Shown: one piece after another, positions 1-10,407 of the stretch | Layout of the letters: every line of letters starts with the position of its first letter | How positions within the stretch are numbered: the stretch's first letter is position 1 | Assembly: GCA_900539035.1 (NCBI GenBank) | Contig: UQAU01000013.1 | Location: forward strand, 1-53,060 | Length of the DNA stretch: 53,060 bases | From: an uncultured Collinsella sp. | GTDB lineage: Bacteria > Actinomycetota > Coriobacteriia > Coriobacteriales > Coriobacteriaceae | Reading direction: 5' to 3' | Translations under genes and position numbers: made by a program | The notes under the pieces: generated by a model | The model's database searches: none | Told to the model about the DNA's origin: nothing | The model's input: the letters and a program-made list of their open reading frames with translations, nothing else

Positions 1-54
1 GCGCGCCTCAATCGTAGCCCGAGACGGTCCCGGGCTGACAATTTCGACTGTAAT

Positions 55-91
55 GGACGTTCTTAAACGACTAGTCGTTTGGGACACTCTT
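55..91 (+). repeat. Left 37-bp terminal inverted repeat of the transposase element
   Basis: This 37-base unit is repeated in inverted orientation at 1019-1055 with 34 of 37 bases matching. It contains the perfect palindrome AAACGACTAGTCGTTT (65-80) and ends in GGGACACTCTT. Its first 18 bases, GGACGTTCTTAAACGACT, recur exactly at 8503-8520. The pair brackets the transposase gene, as REP-like palindromes bracket REP-associated transposase genes. Apart from this unit I see nothing in positions 1-221. Confidence 0.8.
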
Positions 92-221
92 TGCGACACG
101 ATTTTCGGGTTTTCATCCAGTTTGTCTTGCATGCCCTTGTAAACTGGCTGAAAGGGCTCAGCAAAATAGATCGTCCGCGCCTATCAGATGTTGCCCGGTG
201 GGTTTTTGATGGGAGGGCGAT

Positions 222-992
222 ATGCCAAGAACGGGTCGAGTCGTTTCGTTGACGGGCTATAACCACATTATCGCGCGTGGAAATGGCGGCATTTGTATCT
301 TTGAAGACGACGAGGATCGATATCGGATGCTCACGTTGTTCAAGGGCAAACTCGTAGACAATGGTATTGGCGTTACGGCGTGGTGCCTCATGTCGAATCA
401 CTTTCATCTCATGGTTGATGACCCTCATGGGAGAATTTCATCATGCATGAGTGGAATCCTTACCTCATATGCTAAGTATTTCAATCGCAAAACTGACCGT
501 GTTGGTCATTTGTTCCAAGATCGGTTTAAGAACATTCCAGTTGAGAATGATATGCAGGCAATTGCGCTCGCTGACTACATCCATATGAACCCAGTTAAGG
601 CGGGTGTTTCCGCTGTCGATACATATCGCTGGTCTAGCTATCGAGCATATGCGTATGGTTATGACGGATTTGGGTTTTGCGATCCAGGTATGGTCCTGGA
701 TCTCGTGGGCGGTTCGTTGGAGTATCGGCATTATCTTGATGATCGGCTTGAGAGCGCGCCTTATAATGCCGAGCCTCATCCTCGTGTTCTTGACGACAAA
801 GTGCTCGAAATCGCAAAACAGATTGCAGCTCCAGCCTCTCTTTCGGATATCAAGGCGATGACTCCAACCGAGCGCAGACCCGTTCTTTGCAAAATGCGAA
901 AGTCGGGTCTTACGGTTAATCAAATTGTTAGGGCGGTTGGTCTTGGTCGCGCAACGATTGCAAATGGCACGACGGGGTGGCGTGATATGTAG
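222..992 (+). CDS. REP-associated (Y1/HUH, IS200-like) transposase
   Basis: 256 aa, of the RAYT (TnpA_REP) family of single-strand DNA transposases that nick and join at palindromic ends with a catalytic tyrosine. Visible signatures are an N-terminal HIIARGN segment, the metal-binding HUH-type triad in SNHFHLMV (His60, His62), the SYAKYFNRK segment with candidate nucleophiles Tyr83 and Tyr86, then GHLFQDRFK and DYIHMNPVKAG, all typical of the family. The C-terminus (about 226-252) resembles a helix-turn-helix. The ATG at 222 follows GGGAGGG at a good distance. The ORF is intact and flanked by inverted repeats, so it may be active or only recently silent. The family role (mobilising or maintaining REP palindromes) is established; activity here is inferred. 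Confidence 0.88.
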   Translation: MPRTGRVVSLTGYNHIIARGNGGICIFEDDEDRYRMLTLFKGKLVDNGIGVTAWCLMSNHFHLMVDDPHGRISSCMSGILTSYAKYFNRKTDRVGHLFQDRFKNIPVENDMQAIALADYIHMNPVKAGVSAVDTYRWSSYRAYAYGYDGFGFCDPGMVLDLVGGSLEYRHYLDDRLESAPYNAEPHPRVLDDKVLEIAKQIAAPASLSDIKAMTPTERRPVLCKMRKSGLTVNQIVRAVGLGRATIANGTTGWRDM

Positions 993-1018
993 GTCGTGGC
1001 TGGTTGCCCTTTATCAAT

Positions 1019-1055
1019 AAGAGTGTCCCCGACGACTAGTCGTTTAAGAGCGTCC
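1019..1055 (-). repeat. Right 37-bp terminal inverted repeat of the transposase element
   Basis: Inverted copy of the unit at 55-91, differing at three positions (the first T, and TT against CG after the central palindrome). It begins 27 bases after the transposase stop codon. A further ACTAGT lies at 1062-1067, inside the last codons of the neighbouring cobO, so the element abuts that gene directly. Confidence 0.8.
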
Positions 1056-1062
1056 CCAATGA

Positions 1063-1549
1063 CTAGTATTCGATGCCTTGGCGGGCTAGGAGGCCTTCGT
1101 CGAAGTAGTGTTTGACGGGGCGCATTTCGGTTACCAGGTCAGCAAGGTTGGCGAGTGGCAGCAAGCCGCGGCCGGTCAGTACGAGCTCTGTGGTGTCGGG
1201 TTTCATCGCGATCAGTTCCTCGACATCCTCTCGCGCCACAAAGCCTCGGCGCATGGCTTCTCCTAACTCATCCAGGATCATCACGTCAACTTGCGAAATC
1301 TGCTCGCGTGCGAGCTCCATGATCTGTGCGGCGCAGGCCTCGGGTGTGTCGCGGTCGGCTTGTACGATGCGTAGCCCCAATCGAGGTGCTGCGTCATGTT
1401 CGGAGCAGTGCAGCTTCTTGGCAAACTGAAGAATGAGCGCGTTAAGTCCATAGCCCGTGGCGCGCAGCGCGAGCCCCAGCGCAAGCCGTCGTCTTGCCCT
1501 TGCCGTCTCCCGTATAGATTTGAACCTTGCCGACTTCCAGTGATGCCAT
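1063..1549 (-). pseudogene. cobO: Cob(I)yrinic acid a,c-diamide adenosyltransferase, frameshifted
   Basis: CobO/BtuR transfers adenosyl from ATP to cob(I)alamin precursors. The start ATG at 1549 follows AAAGGA and opens MASLEVGKVQIYTGDGKGKT, including the family P-loop TGDGKGKTT. Immediately after it (about 1486) the frame is lost by a net two-base deletion, or one extra base. That frame soon stops, while another frame continues with the normal family sequence GLALRATGYGLNALILQF, VMILDELGEAM and ELVLTGRG to the stop at 1063. The rejoined product is about 162 aa, close to family size. It is divergent from ftsH. The shift may be a real inactivation or a sequencing error; everything outside it looks intact. 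Confidence 0.8.
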
Positions 1550-1626
1550 CTCTGTCCTTTCGTGCCTAGCGTAGGTTTATCGTCGCTCGGGTTGGGTATT
1601 CTAGAAACCATTATCAACCCCAGTAG

Positions 1627-3534
<1,908 letters not shown>

Positions 3535-3560
3535 CGTCGCGTTCTGGACAGTAAATATCG

Positions 3561-3600
3561 ACGCCCCATTTGAGTGCCTATCCCAAATGGGGCGTTCTGC
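3561..3600 (+). terminator. Hairpin after ftsH, probable terminator
   Basis: A perfect 12-bp stem (ACGCCCCATTTG 3561-3572 with CAAATGGGGCGT 3584-3595) sits between ftsH and the DUF523 gene. The following bases TTCTGCTTG are only weakly T-rich, so termination may be partial and the next gene could be read through. Confidence 0.6.
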
Positions 3601-3615
3601 TTGAGAGGGATGCAA

Positions 3616-4071
3616 ATGAAGATCGTGGTGAGCGCCTGCTTGATGGGCGAGAGCTGCAAGTATAACGGGCTCGACAACTACCACCGCGCGTTGGTCGAGG
3701 CCTGCGAACGTACTGGGACAGAGGTCCTCTTGGTGTGCCCCGAGGTTTTTGGCGGCTTGCCCACACCGCGCGACCCCTCCGAGATTGTGAACGGCGAGGT
3801 CCGCACCTGTGAGGGTTTGTCGGTCGATCGTGAGTTTCGCCTGGGTGCCCAACGAGCGCTCGACATGTGCGAGCAGGCGGGCGGCCCGTCCGAGATTGCT
3901 GCGTGCGTCTTGCAGGACCGCAGCCCCTCGTGCGGCGCGGGTCGCGTCTACGACGGCACCTTTAGCGGTACGCTCACCGCGGGCAACGGCGTTTTTGTCG
4001 ACCTGCTCCTGCGCCACGGCTACCGCGTGATCCCGGCAAGTGAATTCGACTCGAGCATGTTACAGCAATAA
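3616..4071 (+). CDS. DUF523 family protein
   Basis: 151 aa soluble protein of the DUF523 family, whose biochemical role is not established. Family features visible are VVSACLMGESCKYNG at the start, LLVCPEVFGGLPTPRDPSE, and LQDRSPSCG in the C-terminal half, with conserved cysteines in both the CLMG/CKYNG and SPSCG motifs. The ATG at 3616 is chosen because it follows GAGAGGG at a proper distance and matches the usual family N-terminus; a longer in-frame start at 3574 lies inside the ftsH hairpin. The gene is convergent with the alcohol dehydrogenase gene. Confidence 0.85.
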   Translation: MKIVVSACLMGESCKYNGLDNYHRALVEACERTGTEVLLVCPEVFGGLPTPRDPSEIVNGEVRTCEGLSVDREFRLGAQRALDMCEQAGGPSEIAACVLQDRSPSCGAGRVYDGTFSGTLTAGNGVFVDLLLRHGYRVIPASEFDSSMLQQ

Positions 4072-4072
4072 A

Positions 4073-4110
4073 AAACCGCCACAAAGGTACTGTCCCCTTT
4101 GTGGTGGTTT
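4073..4110. repeat. Palindromic intergenic repeat acting as bidirectional terminator
   Basis: A 15-bp stem (AAACCGCCACAAAGG with CCTTTGTGGTGGTTT, one G-U pair) with A and T runs on its flanks lies between two convergent genes, as expected of a two-way terminator. The loop carries TGTCC. A closely similar copy lies at 11713-11751, so this is a dispersed repeat as well as a terminator. Confidence 0.75.
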
Positions 4111-4120
4111 TGGGCTAGGC

Positions 4121-5203
4121 CTAGAGCGTGTGGCCGTAGGCGTTGGCGGCCTTGATGGCGGCGGCGAACTTCTCGTCGGTGAAGGGCTCCGGGTTGCCCT
4201 GCTTCCACTCGTTGGTGGCGTGCGCATACTCGCACAGGGCCGGGATGTCGGCCTCGGAAAGTCCGACCTGCTCAAGCGTCACGGGCAGCCCCATCTGCTT
4301 GTTAAAGGCGGCGTAGCGCTCAAGGCTCTCGGTATCGCCCGTATAGGCAAACAGCACGAGCACGCCCAGGCTTACGACCTCGCCGTGCAGATAGGTTCCC
4401 TCGCGCGGAATGCTGCACGTCGCATTGTAGAACGCGTGTGCCACGCTCGAGTTGTAGTAGTAATCGTTTTGGTTGGTCAGGTTTGAGACATAGCCCGTGT
4501 TGACCACGATGTCGAGCGCGATCTGCTTGACGGCCTCGCTCGACAGATTCTGGCGCACATCCTCAAGACCCTGCACACCATAGGTAAACAGCGGCTCGGA
4601 GCAGGTATGGGCGAGTGCCAGGCCAAGGCCTGCCGTGTGCTCCAGGTTGCCGGCGCTCGTGGCGTATTCGACCTCAGGCTGCTTAGACAGGGCATCGCCC
4701 ACGCCGGCCCAGAAGTACTCCGCCGGAGCTTCGGCGATGATCTTGGGGTTGATGAAGATGTGCGCCGGTCGGTTGGGGTACGAATAGCCCTCGAGCGAGC
4801 CGTCGTCGTTGTACACGACGGCAATGGCGGTCGCGGCGGAGCAGTTAGAACAGATCGTCGGGACGGTGAAGACGATCTTCTTGAGCTCGATGGCTGCGGT
4901 CTTCACGGTGTCGAGCGCCTTGCCGCCGCCGCATGCGATGAGCACGTCGGCTTCCTGGCAGGCAGGGGAGTTCACGACCTTGGCGATATTGGCGCGCGTA
5001 CTGTTGGTGCCATAGACGCGCGTCTCCAGGACCTCGACATCGGTACCTTCAAGTGCCGCCTCGATTTCCGGTAGCGCCGCAGCCAGGGCTCGCTTGCCGC
5101 CAATGATGGCGACTTTCTTCGCGCCGTACTCCGCCAGTGCGGTTGGCAGTTCGGTAAAGCAATCCTCGCCAACGGTGTAGTCGCTCATTCCAATCGTGCG
5201 CAT
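4121..5203 (-). CDS. Iron-containing alcohol dehydrogenase family protein, glycerol dehydrogenase-like
   Basis: 360 aa NAD(P)-dependent dehydrogenase of the group III (Fe/Zn) family. The N-terminal Rossmann-like half has KKVAIIGGKRAL and the nucleotide-binding GGGKALDTVK. The metal ligands expected of GldA-type enzymes are visible as Asp in GVGDALSK, His in SSVAHAFYN and His in YLHGEVVSLG. The ATG follows AGAAGG. The gene is transcribed alone, divergent from the ileS leader and convergent with the DUF523 gene. The substrate cannot be set from sequence; glycerol or a related small polyol or aldehyde is the family default. Confidence 0.85.
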   Translation of the reverse strand: MRTIGMSDYTVGEDCFTELPTALAEYGAKKVAIIGGKRALAAALPEIEAALEGTDVEVLETRVYGTNSTRANIAKVVNSPACQEADVLIACGGGKALDTVKTAAIELKKIVFTVPTICSNCSAATAIAVVYNDDGSLEGYSYPNRPAHIFINPKIIAEAPAEYFWAGVGDALSKQPEVEYATSAGNLEHTAGLGLALAHTCSEPLFTYGVQGLEDVRQNLSSEAVKQIALDIVVNTGYVSNLTNQNDYYYNSSVAHAFYNATCSIPREGTYLHGEVVSLGVLVLFAYTGDTESLERYAAFNKQMGLPVTLEQVGLSEADIPALCEYAHATNEWKQGNPEPFTDEKFAAAIKAANAYGHTL

Positions 5204-5339
5204 AGCAACCTTCTTTCGTTCGATAGAGTGCTTTCAGGTATTTTGCTCCTAGAGAAGGGCTGTAATAGCGAGAAATTTCGAACGTATAAAACCAGTGGTG
5301 AGGGTTTTTCGCCGGCGCGGAACGTGCTAGCATACTCCG

Positions 5340-5650
5340 CATAAGCGTTGATGGGGACGAGTAGTCGGCCATCCGCATGCTACAGAGAGCGGGGAGCGCT
5401 GAGATCCCGTGCATGCGACCGATGAAAATCACCCCGGAGCTGCGGTCCCAACGGACATGCCGCACAGGTACGTCTTAGTAGATATCGCCGAGATGGTCGT
5501 CGATACAGGCCAGCCGAGTAACGGATGCGAGCGCGCGATTACGCGGGCGAGGGCATCTAAGCTGGGTGGTTAAGCGAAGAGCTTTTGCGGGCGTATAGCC
5601 CGTTTTTGTGGCGCTTCGTCCCAGCTTGCAGGGACGGGCGCCTTTTTGGT
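5340..5650 (+). promoter_or_regulatory. T-box riboswitch for isoleucine upstream of ileS
   Basis: Leader RNA that senses uncharged tRNA-Ile. Stem I starts near GGGGACGAGTAGTCGG (5353-5368) and carries the family elements AGAGAGC and GCTGAGA. The specifier reads ATC (Ile) at 5428-5430 inside GAAAATCACC. The T-box core is AAGCTGGGTGGTTAAGCG (5559-5576). A terminator (stem around 5610-5640, then TTTTT) shares its 5' arm with an antiterminator: AAGCTGGG (5559-5566) pairs with CCCAGCTT (5620-5627), and TAAGCG pairs with the CGCTT just before it. The two folds are therefore mutually exclusive. The rest of the gap (5204-5339) holds only likely divergent promoter sequence. Confidence 0.92.
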
Positions 5651-5690
5651 GCCCAACGGGCGTGCGCGCCCACGACATGAAAGGGGTACC

Positions 5691-8495
5691 GTGGCAAACG
5701 AGTACAAGCAGACGATGAATCTGCCCAAGACCGGTTTTCCCATGCGTGCCGGTCTTTCCAAGTCCGAGCCCAAGCGACTCAAGGACTGGCAGGACAACAA
5801 GGTCTACGAGCAGGTTCTGAAGAAGAACGAGGGTCACAAGAAGTTCGTGCTGCACGACGGCCCTCCGTACGCCAACGGCCCGATCCACATCGGCCACGCC
5901 ATGAACAAGATCTCCAAGGACATGATCAACCGCTACTGGATGATGCAGGGCTGTGAGGTTCCCTATGTCCCCGGTTGGGACTGCCATGGCCAGCCGATCG
6001 AGCATAAGGTCGAGGAGAAGCTCGGCACCGAGAAGTTCAACCAGACCTCCACGGCTCAGATCCGCGAGCTCTGCAACGAGTTCGCTGTCGAGAACATTGA
6101 GCTCCAGAAGGCCGGCTTCCGTCGTCTGGGCGTGCTCGGCGACTGGGATAACCCCTATCTGACGCTCTATCACCAGCACGACGCCGCCGACATCGAGGTC
6201 TTCAAGGCCATGTTCGATAAGGGCATGATCTATCGCGGTCACAAGCCGGTTCACTGGTGTAAGCACTGCCACACCGCGCTGGCCGAGGCCGAGATCGAGT
6301 ACTCCGACGAGACGAGCCCGTCCATCTTCGTGCGCTTTGAGATGACCTCCAAGCCCGCCGGCCTCGAGAACTTCGACGGCCCGGTTGACTTCATCATCTG
6401 GACGACCACCCCGTGGACCATCCCCTCCGACCAGGCCGTTTCTCTCAAGCCCGGCGCCGCCTATGTCGCCGTTGAGCACGATGGCCGTGCCGAGGTCATG
6501 CTCGAGGACCTGGCTCCCAAGTGCTGCGAGGAGTTTGGCTGGGAGTACACCCCGGTCATGGTCGACGGCAAGCCCTATGTGGTTCCCGCCGAGACCTTCC
6601 ACCACATCCACTACAAGCAGCCGATCTTTGACGGTGTTGAGGGCGTGGCGCTGTTGGCCGATTACGTCGGTGTCGATGACGGTACCGGTATCGTCCACAA
6701 CTCGCCCGGTCACGGCGTCGACGACTACTTCGCCTGCCTCAAAGAGGGCATCACCGACATTTGCATGCCGGTCGATGACGACGGCAAGTTCTACACCGGC
6801 GAGGAATTTGGCACCGGTGGCCCCTTCAGCGGCATGGATACCGATGAGGCCAATCCGCACATCATTGAGTTCCTGCGCGAGCGCGGCACCCTGGTTCTCG
6901 AGAAGAAGATCACGCACAGCTATCCGCACTGCTGGCGCTGCAAGCACCCGGTGCTCTTCCGTGCTACCGACCAGTGGTTCGTCTCGATGGACAAGACGGG
7001 TCTGCGCGAGCAGGCTGGCAAGGAGGTCCGCGAGAACGTCAAGTGGTATCCGGCCCATGCCGCCAACCGCATCGGCGCCATGGTCGAGCAGCGTCCCGAC
7101 TGGTGCATCAGCCGCCAGCGCAACTGGGGCGTGCCTATCCCCAGCTACACCTGCGCCGACTGCGGCGAGAAGGTCATGAACGACGCCACGCTCGACGCCG
7201 TCATCAAGCTCTTCCACGAGAAGGGCTCCGACGCCTGGTTCACCGACGCTCCCGAGAGCTACCTGGGCGAGGCCTGCGTCTGCCCCAAGTGCGGCGGCCA
7301 TCACCTCAAGGCCGATAAGGACATCCTCGACGTGTGGTGGGATTCCGGCGTCTCCTGGAAGGCCGTCTGCGAGTACCGTCCCGAGCTGGAGTATCCGGCG
7401 GACGTGTATCTCGAGGGCTCCGACCAGCACCGCGGTTGGTTCCAGAGCTCGTTGCTCACCTCGGTGGGTGCCAACGGCCACGCTCCGTACAAGGCGGTCG
7501 TCTCGCAGGGCTTCACCCTCGACGGCCAGGGTCGAAAGATGTCCAAGTCGCTCGGCAACGTCATCGACCCCAATAAGGTCTGCGACGAGATGGGCGCCGA
7601 CATCATCCGTCTGTGGGTTGCATCTGTCGATACCAGCTCCGACGTGTCCATCGACCACGAGATTCTTGCTCGTACGTCCGATGCCTACCGTCGTTTCCGC
7701 AACACGCTGCGCTTCCTGCTCTCCGAGCTCGAGGGTCAGTTTGAGCCCGAGACCGACGGTGTCGCCTTTGCCGACCTGCTGCCGCTCGACAAGCTCATGG
7801 TTGCCCGTCTGACCCAGGTTCAGGCCGAGGTCGACGATGCCTACGCCAGCTACGAGTTCCCGCGCGCCTACCGTGCGCTCTACGACTTCGTGGTTACCGA
7901 GCTCTCCAACGTGTATCTCGACGCCCTGAAGGACCGTCTGTACTGTGAGAAGTCCGGCTCGCTCGAGCGCCGCAGCGCCCAGACCGTGCTGGCCGAGCTC
8001 TTCTCGATGCTCATGCGCGACCTTCAGCCGATCCTGTCCTACACAGTCGACGAGGCCATGGCCTATGCGCCCGCCGGCTGCGTCGATCACCAGAAGTACG
8101 CCGCGCTGCTCGATTGGTACAAGTCGCCCATCACGTTCGACGAGGCCAATGAGTTTGAGGGCGTGCTCGAGGCTTCACTCGAGCTCCGTAGCGCCGTGAC
8201 CAAGGCCCTTGAGGATGCCCGCTCCGCCGGTACCTTCACCAAGAGCCAGCAGGTCCGCGTCAAGGCGGTCGTTCCCGCCGAGATGTACGCGCTGCTGACC
8301 GGTGATAAGGCCGTCGACCTGGCCGAGTTCTACATCGTTTCCGATGTTGAGCTGACCCAGGGCGAGGAACTCTCCGTTGCCATCGAGGCAGCCGAGGGCG
8401 AGTGCTGCGACCGTTGCTGGAACTACCGCACCACCGTCGGCGAGTACAATGGCCACGCGCATATTTGCAAGCGCTGCGCGGAGGCGCTGAACTAG
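5691..8495 (+). CDS. ileS: Isoleucine--tRNA ligase
   Basis: 934 aa class I aminoacyl-tRNA synthetase that charges tRNA-Ile. Visible are the HIGH signature (66-69), the CP1 editing insertion with WTTTPWTIPSD, KMSKS (616-620) as GRKMSKSLGN, and the C-terminal zinc knuckle CCDRCWNYRT...CKRCAEALN, which marks the common bacterial form. GTG at 5691 is taken as start because AAAGGGG precedes it by four bases and the product begins VANEYKQTMNLPKT; an in-frame ATG at 5646 lies within the T-box terminator. Expression should be controlled by the T-box leader. Confidence 0.97.
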   Translation: MANEYKQTMNLPKTGFPMRAGLSKSEPKRLKDWQDNKVYEQVLKKNEGHKKFVLHDGPPYANGPIHIGHAMNKISKDMINRYWMMQGCEVPYVPGWDCHGQPIEHKVEEKLGTEKFNQTSTAQIRELCNEFAVENIELQKAGFRRLGVLGDWDNPYLTLYHQHDAADIEVFKAMFDKGMIYRGHKPVHWCKHCHTALAEAEIEYSDETSPSIFVRFEMTSKPAGLENFDGPVDFIIWTTTPWTIPSDQAVSLKPGAAYVAVEHDGRAEVMLEDLAPKCCEEFGWEYTPVMVDGKPYVVPAETFHHIHYKQPIFDGVEGVALLADYVGVDDGTGIVHNSPGHGVDDYFACLKEGITDICMPVDDDGKFYTGEEFGTGGPFSGMDTDEANPHIIEFLRERGTLVLEKKITHSYPHCWRCKHPVLFRATDQWFVSMDKTGLREQAGKEVRENVKWYPAHAANRIGAMVEQRPDWCISRQRNWGVPIPSYTCADCGEKVMNDATLDAVIKLFHEKGSDAWFTDAPESYLGEACVCPKCGGHHLKADKDILDVWWDSGVSWKAVCEYRPELEYPADVYLEGSDQHRGWFQSSLLTSVGANGHAPYKAVVSQGFTLDGQGRKMSKSLGNVIDPNKVCDEMGADIIRLWVASVDTSSDVSIDHEILARTSDAYRRFRNTLRFLLSELEGQFEPETDGVAFADLLPLDKLMVARLTQVQAEVDDAYASYEFPRAYRALYDFVVTELSNVYLDALKDRLYCEKSGSLERRSAQTVLAELFSMLMRDLQPILSYTVDEAMAYAPAGCVDHQKYAALLDWYKSPITFDEANEFEGVLEASLELRSAVTKALEDARSAGTFTKSQQVRVKAVVPAEMYALLTGDKAVDLAEFYIVSDVELTQGEELSVAIEAAEGECCDRCWNYRTTVGEYNGHAHICKRCAEALN

Positions 8496-8497
8496 CC

Positions 8498-8542
8498 GTT
8501 GGGGACGTTCTTAAACGACTGTCAAACAAGAACGTCCCCAAC
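8498..8542. repeat. REP-like palindrome matching the transposase element ends
   Basis: A perfect 15-bp stem (GTTGGGGACGTTCTT with AAGAACGTCCCCAAC) starts three bases after the ileS stop codon. Bases 8503-8520 are identical to 55-72 in the transposase left end. It has no T run, so it is read as a non-autonomous repeat copy rather than a terminator. Confidence 0.75.
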
Positions 8543-8561
8543 GTCAACTTATGTCACGTCC

Positions 8562-8600
8562 AAGCGGCATTCTGTTTTTCGGAATGCCGCTTTCGTTTTT
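8562..8600 (+). terminator. Rho-independent terminator of ileS
   Basis: A perfect 11-bp stem (AAGCGGCATTC with GAATGCCGCTT) is followed by TCGTTTTT. Confidence 0.85.
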
Positions 8601-8712
8601 AGCTGGTTATTTCGCTAGCGTTGGTGAATATGCTGCGCGTTTGGCGTTTGTCACTATAAGATGATTACTTGCATTAAACGTAATTCGATGTTCTTGAGGG
8701 TAAGGGATTGAT

Positions 8713-9312
8713 TTGGGTCGTACTGGGGATATGACGCCGCCTTTGCGATGGCGGTTGGGTGTTGCTGGTGGGGTGGCGCTGGTTGTGCTGCTTGTTGACC
8801 AGCTTACCAAGCTTGCGGTTCGCGCCGTGGGCGACGCTTTGCATGTGACCGTCATCCCCGGTGTGATCGACTTCCTGTTTGTCCGCAATATCGGCGCTGC
8901 CTTTAGCATGGGCGAGGGGCATGGCATCGCGTTTGCCGTGCTGGCGTTGGCGGTCATTATCGCTATTGCCGTGTACCTCGTTCGTGCACCCCAGCTCGCC
9001 CATCTTGAGGTTGTGGGCATGGCGATGGTTGCGGGCGGTGCTATCGGCAACGCTATCGATCGTTTGGCCTTTGGCTTCGTGACCGATTTTATTGCCACCA
9101 CCTTCATCGACTTCCCTGTTTTCAATGTGGCCGATATCGGCATTACCTTGGGCGTCGTGCTCGCCCTCTTTGGCTACATGTTCTTGAGCCCCGCGGCCCG
9201 TGAGGTCGATGCGACCGCCGAGCTTAACGCCCGTGACGAGGCCCGCGCCAAGCGCAAGGCTAAACAACGTGGGGAGCGTGCTCGCAAGATTCGCGAAAGG
9301 AATGAGCGCTAA
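8713..9312 (+). CDS. lspA: Lipoprotein signal peptidase (signal peptidase II)
   Basis: Membrane aspartyl protease that removes signal peptides from prolipoproteins. 199 aa with four hydrophobic segments. The catalytic aspartates are expected in GGAIGNAIDRL and FNVADIGI, both present, and the upstream DQLTK and RNIGAAFS motifs also fit. TTG at 8713 is preferred because TAAGGGA precedes it well; ATG 8731 has GGGG too close. A strongly basic tail of about 25 residues (KRKAKQRGERARKIRER) extends past the usual family end. The stop overlaps the next start (TAATG), so the two are coupled. Confidence 0.95.
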   Translation: MGRTGDMTPPLRWRLGVAGGVALVVLLVDQLTKLAVRAVGDALHVTVIPGVIDFLFVRNIGAAFSMGEGHGIAFAVLALAVIIAIAVYLVRAPQLAHLEVVGMAMVAGGAIGNAIDRLAFGFVTDFIATTFIDFPVFNVADIGITLGVVLALFGYMFLSPAAREVDATAELNARDEARAKRKAKQRGERARKIRERNER

Positions 9313-10325
9313 TGGCCGACATCCATATCCTTGTTGCCGACGATGCCGCTGGCCAGCGTCTTGACGCCTATCTGGGCGCCAATGACGGCTGCCCTACGCG
9401 CTCTGCCTGCGCGCATCTGATTGAGGGCGGTGCCGTATGTGTCAATGGCGAGACCTGTCTGTCCAAAAAGTACGCCGTGCGAGCCGGCGATCGTATTTCG
9501 GTCGATTTGCCCGAGCCGCACGATCCCACCGATGTGATTCCCGAGGCCATCCCGCTCGACATTCGCTACGAGGACGACTATCTCATTGTGCTCTCCAAGC
9601 AGCGCGGTCTGGTGTGCCATCCTGCGCATGGTCATGAGAGCGGTACGCTCGCGAATGCCCTGGTCTATCACTGCGGTATCGACCATTTGGGCACCGTGCA
9701 GGGCGAGGACCGCCCCGGTATCGTGCATCGTTTGGATCGCGATACCTCGGGTCTCATGCTTGCTGCCAAGGACGACGACACCCAGCGCGCGCTTCAAAAT
9801 CTCATTCGCACGCGTACGCTCGACCGCCGCTATATCACGCTCGTCCACGGGCACATCGCCATGGACGAGGGCACCATCAATACCGGTATCGCCCGTTCCA
9901 CGCGCGACCGCGTCAAGATGGCGGTTTCGGACGACCCCTTTGCCCGTCAGGCCATTACGACCTTTAAGGTCCTCGAGCGCTTTGATTCCACGCGCTTTGA
10001 CGACGGCTACACGCTTGTCGAGTGTCACCTGTTTACCGGCCGCACGCATCAGATTCGCGTGCATATGCGTCATATCAACCACGCCTGCGTGGGCGATCCG
10101 CTTTACGGCAAGTGCGATGCGCGCGCCGACCAGGGCCTGACCAGGCAGTTTCTGCATTCCTGGCGCGTGGCGTTCGAACATCCCGTGACGGGGGAACGCA
10201 TTGAGTGCCGCGACGAGTTGCCGTGGGATCTCGCTGCGGTTCTCGACGATCTGGCTCCGCGCTCGCTCGGTCGTACGGCCGTTGGAGATGAAATCGTTCC
10301 GCAGCTCGGTCTTCTCGAAGCCTAG
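9312..10325 (+). CDS. RluA/RluD family pseudouridine synthase
   Basis: 337 aa enzyme that isomerises uridine to pseudouridine in 23S rRNA or tRNA. An S4-like RNA-binding segment (about 12-75, with CVNGETCLSKKYAVRAGDRI) precedes the catalytic domain, whose active-site Asp lies in GIVHRLDRDTSGLMLAAK. FTGRTHQIRVHMRHINH and GDPLYG are also family signatures. It is translationally coupled to lspA, a pairing common in Gram-positives. RluD-type is the likely subgroup, but the target uridines cannot be assigned. Confidence 0.92.
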   Translation: MADIHILVADDAAGQRLDAYLGANDGCPTRSACAHLIEGGAVCVNGETCLSKKYAVRAGDRISVDLPEPHDPTDVIPEAIPLDIRYEDDYLIVLSKQRGLVCHPAHGHESGTLANALVYHCGIDHLGTVQGEDRPGIVHRLDRDTSGLMLAAKDDDTQRALQNLIRTRTLDRRYITLVHGHIAMDEGTINTGIARSTRDRVKMAVSDDPFARQAITTFKVLERFDSTRFDDGYTLVECHLFTGRTHQIRVHMRHINHACVGDPLYGKCDARADQGLTRQFLHSWRVAFEHPVTGERIECRDELPWDLAAVLDDLAPRSLGRTAVGDEIVPQLGLLEA

Positions 10326-10407
10326 CCAGTATTAGGTGGTTTCTTGAACTCGGTAAGCCTGCGGTAAGATATACGGTTGTTTACGTAACGCGTTGCTGGG
10401 AGCCTGC

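Noticed and set aside
5475..8090. Very long minus-strand open frame opposite ileS
   Set aside because: It mirrors the GC-biased codons of ileS, has low-complexity Val/Leu/Gly/His composition, no ribosome site and no family motifs.
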